This document shows, in pieces, positions 63,206 through 64,000 of a stretch of 64,000 nt of DNA (its first letter is position 1; every line of letters begins with the position of its first letter). Position numbers and translations under genes: made by a program. The stretch covers positions 1 to 64,000 of the forward strand of contig NZ_JAYGJO010000010.1 of NCBI RefSeq assembly GCF_035013185.1, given 5' to 3'. The notes under the pieces are model-generated. The model was given only the letters and a program-made list of their open reading frames with translations. It searched no databases and had not been told where the DNA came from. The DNA comes from Acerihabitans sp035013185 (GTDB taxonomy: Bacteria; Pseudomonadota; Gammaproteobacteria; Enterobacterales; Enterobacteriaceae).

Positions 63206-63286
63206 ACCTTAACCTCATTATTGACAATAAACTGCATCGTCCGGGCTCATAAATGAATAGCCAGCTCAGGCCGGCCGGAATTAAAT

Positions 63287-64000
63287 TCAGCGAATGTCAC
63301 TGACCTTGACATGGTCCATATCGTCGAACTGTTGATTCTCGCCGACCATGCCCCAGATAAAGGTATAATTTTTAGTACCTACCCCAGCGTGAATTGACCA
63401 ACTCGGCGAAATCACCGCCTGCTCGTTGTGCACCAGCAGGTGACGGGTTTCCTGCGGTTGGCCCATCATATGGAATACCGCTGTATCTTGGTCCATATCA
63501 AAATAGAAATAGACCTCCATGCGGCGTTCGTGAGTATGGCAAGGCATGGTATTCCAGAGATTGCCTTCAGCGAGTTTAGTTAACCCCATGGTGAGCTGAC
63601 AGGTCGGCAACACGTCAGGAACGATAAACTTATTGATGGTGCGCAGATTGCTGGTGGCATTATCGCCAATGGTCTGGGGTGATGCCTCAGCCAAGGTGAT
63701 TTTACGGCTTGGGTAGGTCATATGCGCCGGGGCGCTGTTGTAATAAAATTTGGCCGGTTTGGCACCCTCTACGCTGGTAAACTGCACATCCTTGGCGCCC
63801 ATACCAACATATAAGGCTTCTTGATGGCCAATGTCATAGGACTTGCCATCGACCGCAATGACCCCTGGCCCACCAATATTGATGACACCCAGTTCGCGGC
63901 GTTCAAGAAAATAGCTGACGCCAAGCTGCTTGCCCACTTCGCTACCGATGGATACAGCCTTACTTACCGGCATAATACCGCCGACAATAATACGGTCGAT
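63287..64000 (-). CDS. kduI: 5-keto-4-deoxyuronate isomerase KduI (5' end outside window)
   Basis: Isomerises 5-keto-4-deoxyuronate to 2,5-diketo-3-deoxygluconate, feeding KduD. The cupin protein shows QLGVSYFLERRELGVINIGG, KFYYNSAPAHMTYPSRK and MPCHTHERRMEVYFYF, whose His and Glu bind zinc. The frame stays open to the window edge and reads IDRIIVGGI before the internal Met at 63973, matching E. coli KduI (278 aa). About 40 N-terminal residues lie outside. Confidence 0.95.
   Translation of the reverse strand: MDRIIVGGIMPVSKAVSIGSEVGKQLGVSYFLERRELGVINIGGPGVIAVDGKSYDIGHQEALYVGMGAKDVQFTSVEGAKPAKFYYNSAPAHMTYPSRKITLAEASPQTIGDNATSNLRTINKFIVPDVLPTCQLTMGLTKLAEGNLWNTMPCHTHERRMEVYFYFDMDQDTAVFHMMGQPQETRHLLVHNEQAVISPSWSIHAGVGTKNYTFIWGMVGENQQFDDMDHVKVSDIR

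Noticed and set aside
1..64000. tRNA, rRNA, CRISPR array, riboswitch
   Set aside because: Read for clover-leaf T-loop (GGTTCGAATCC-type) ends, evenly spaced direct repeats and typical riboswitch cores; none was convincing. The only regular repeat is the 12-bp array at 34527-34645, which has no spacers.

Overview
The window looks like chromosome of a free-living or facultatively host-associated member of the Enterobacterales, probably a Sodalis/Pectobacteriaceae-type lineage. This is inference from gene content. The housekeeping block ychF-pth-ychH-prs-ispE-lolB-hemA-prfA-prmC-sirB2-sirB1-kdsA is classic enterobacterial order, btsSR, chaA/chaC, spy, nadE, osmE, ydjM and kduD/kduI are close to their E. 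coli counterparts, and nifB/nifQ resemble Klebsiella NifB and NifQ. Several insertion-sequence remnants and gene fragments sit among otherwise intact genes.

Layout. 1-4.2 kb: an ArnT-like membrane glycosyltransferase, then nifBQ, the FeMo-cofactor end of a nitrogen-fixation cluster, behind a sigma-54 promoter and a NifA-type upstream site. 4.2-12.8 kb: a complete five-step histidine-utilisation cluster (hutG-hutI-hutC leftward, hutF-hutD-hutH-hutU rightward) with three HutC operator copies and a sigma-54 promoter. 12.9-14 kb: pphA and a yeaQ-type gene. 14-23.7 kb: a polyamine/GABA cluster with an ABC ATPase, a MocR/GabR regulator, gabT, gabD, and a binding protein plus two permeases behind another sigma-54 promoter. 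23.7-26.3 kb: an AT-rich gene of unknown function and an FCD-type GntR regulator. 26.4-29.8 kb: btsSR and a cation efflux gene. 29.8-33.1 kb: an AT-rich TRAP transporter operon with hexuronate-regulator-like operators. 33.1-39 kb: a decayed accessory zone holding IS6, IS903-like, IS30 and integrase remnants, broken IclR and lactonase fragments and a 12-bp tandem repeat, in which nudI and a PQQ glucose dehydrogenase are intact. 39.2-54.8 kb: the housekeeping block followed by dauA, chaA and chaC. 54.9-64 kb: an acyltransferase, a reduced astAB operon with NtrC and sigma-54 sites, spy, nadE, osmE, ydjM, kduD and a kduI cut by the window edge.

The main theme is nitrogen acquisition. nifB, hutH, the GABA/polyamine transporter and astA each have a GG-N10-GC sigma-54 promoter, and a fifth very good match at 15334-15348 has no gene assigned. 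N2-fixation cofactor synthesis, histidine breakdown, polyamine/GABA use and arginine breakdown are therefore probably controlled together by nitrogen status. A second theme is plant-sugar-acid use (TRAP transporter with UxuR/ExuR-like sites, kduID, membrane glucose dehydrogenase), which fits a plant- or wood-associated life. I saw no tRNA, rRNA, CRISPR array or intact prophage.
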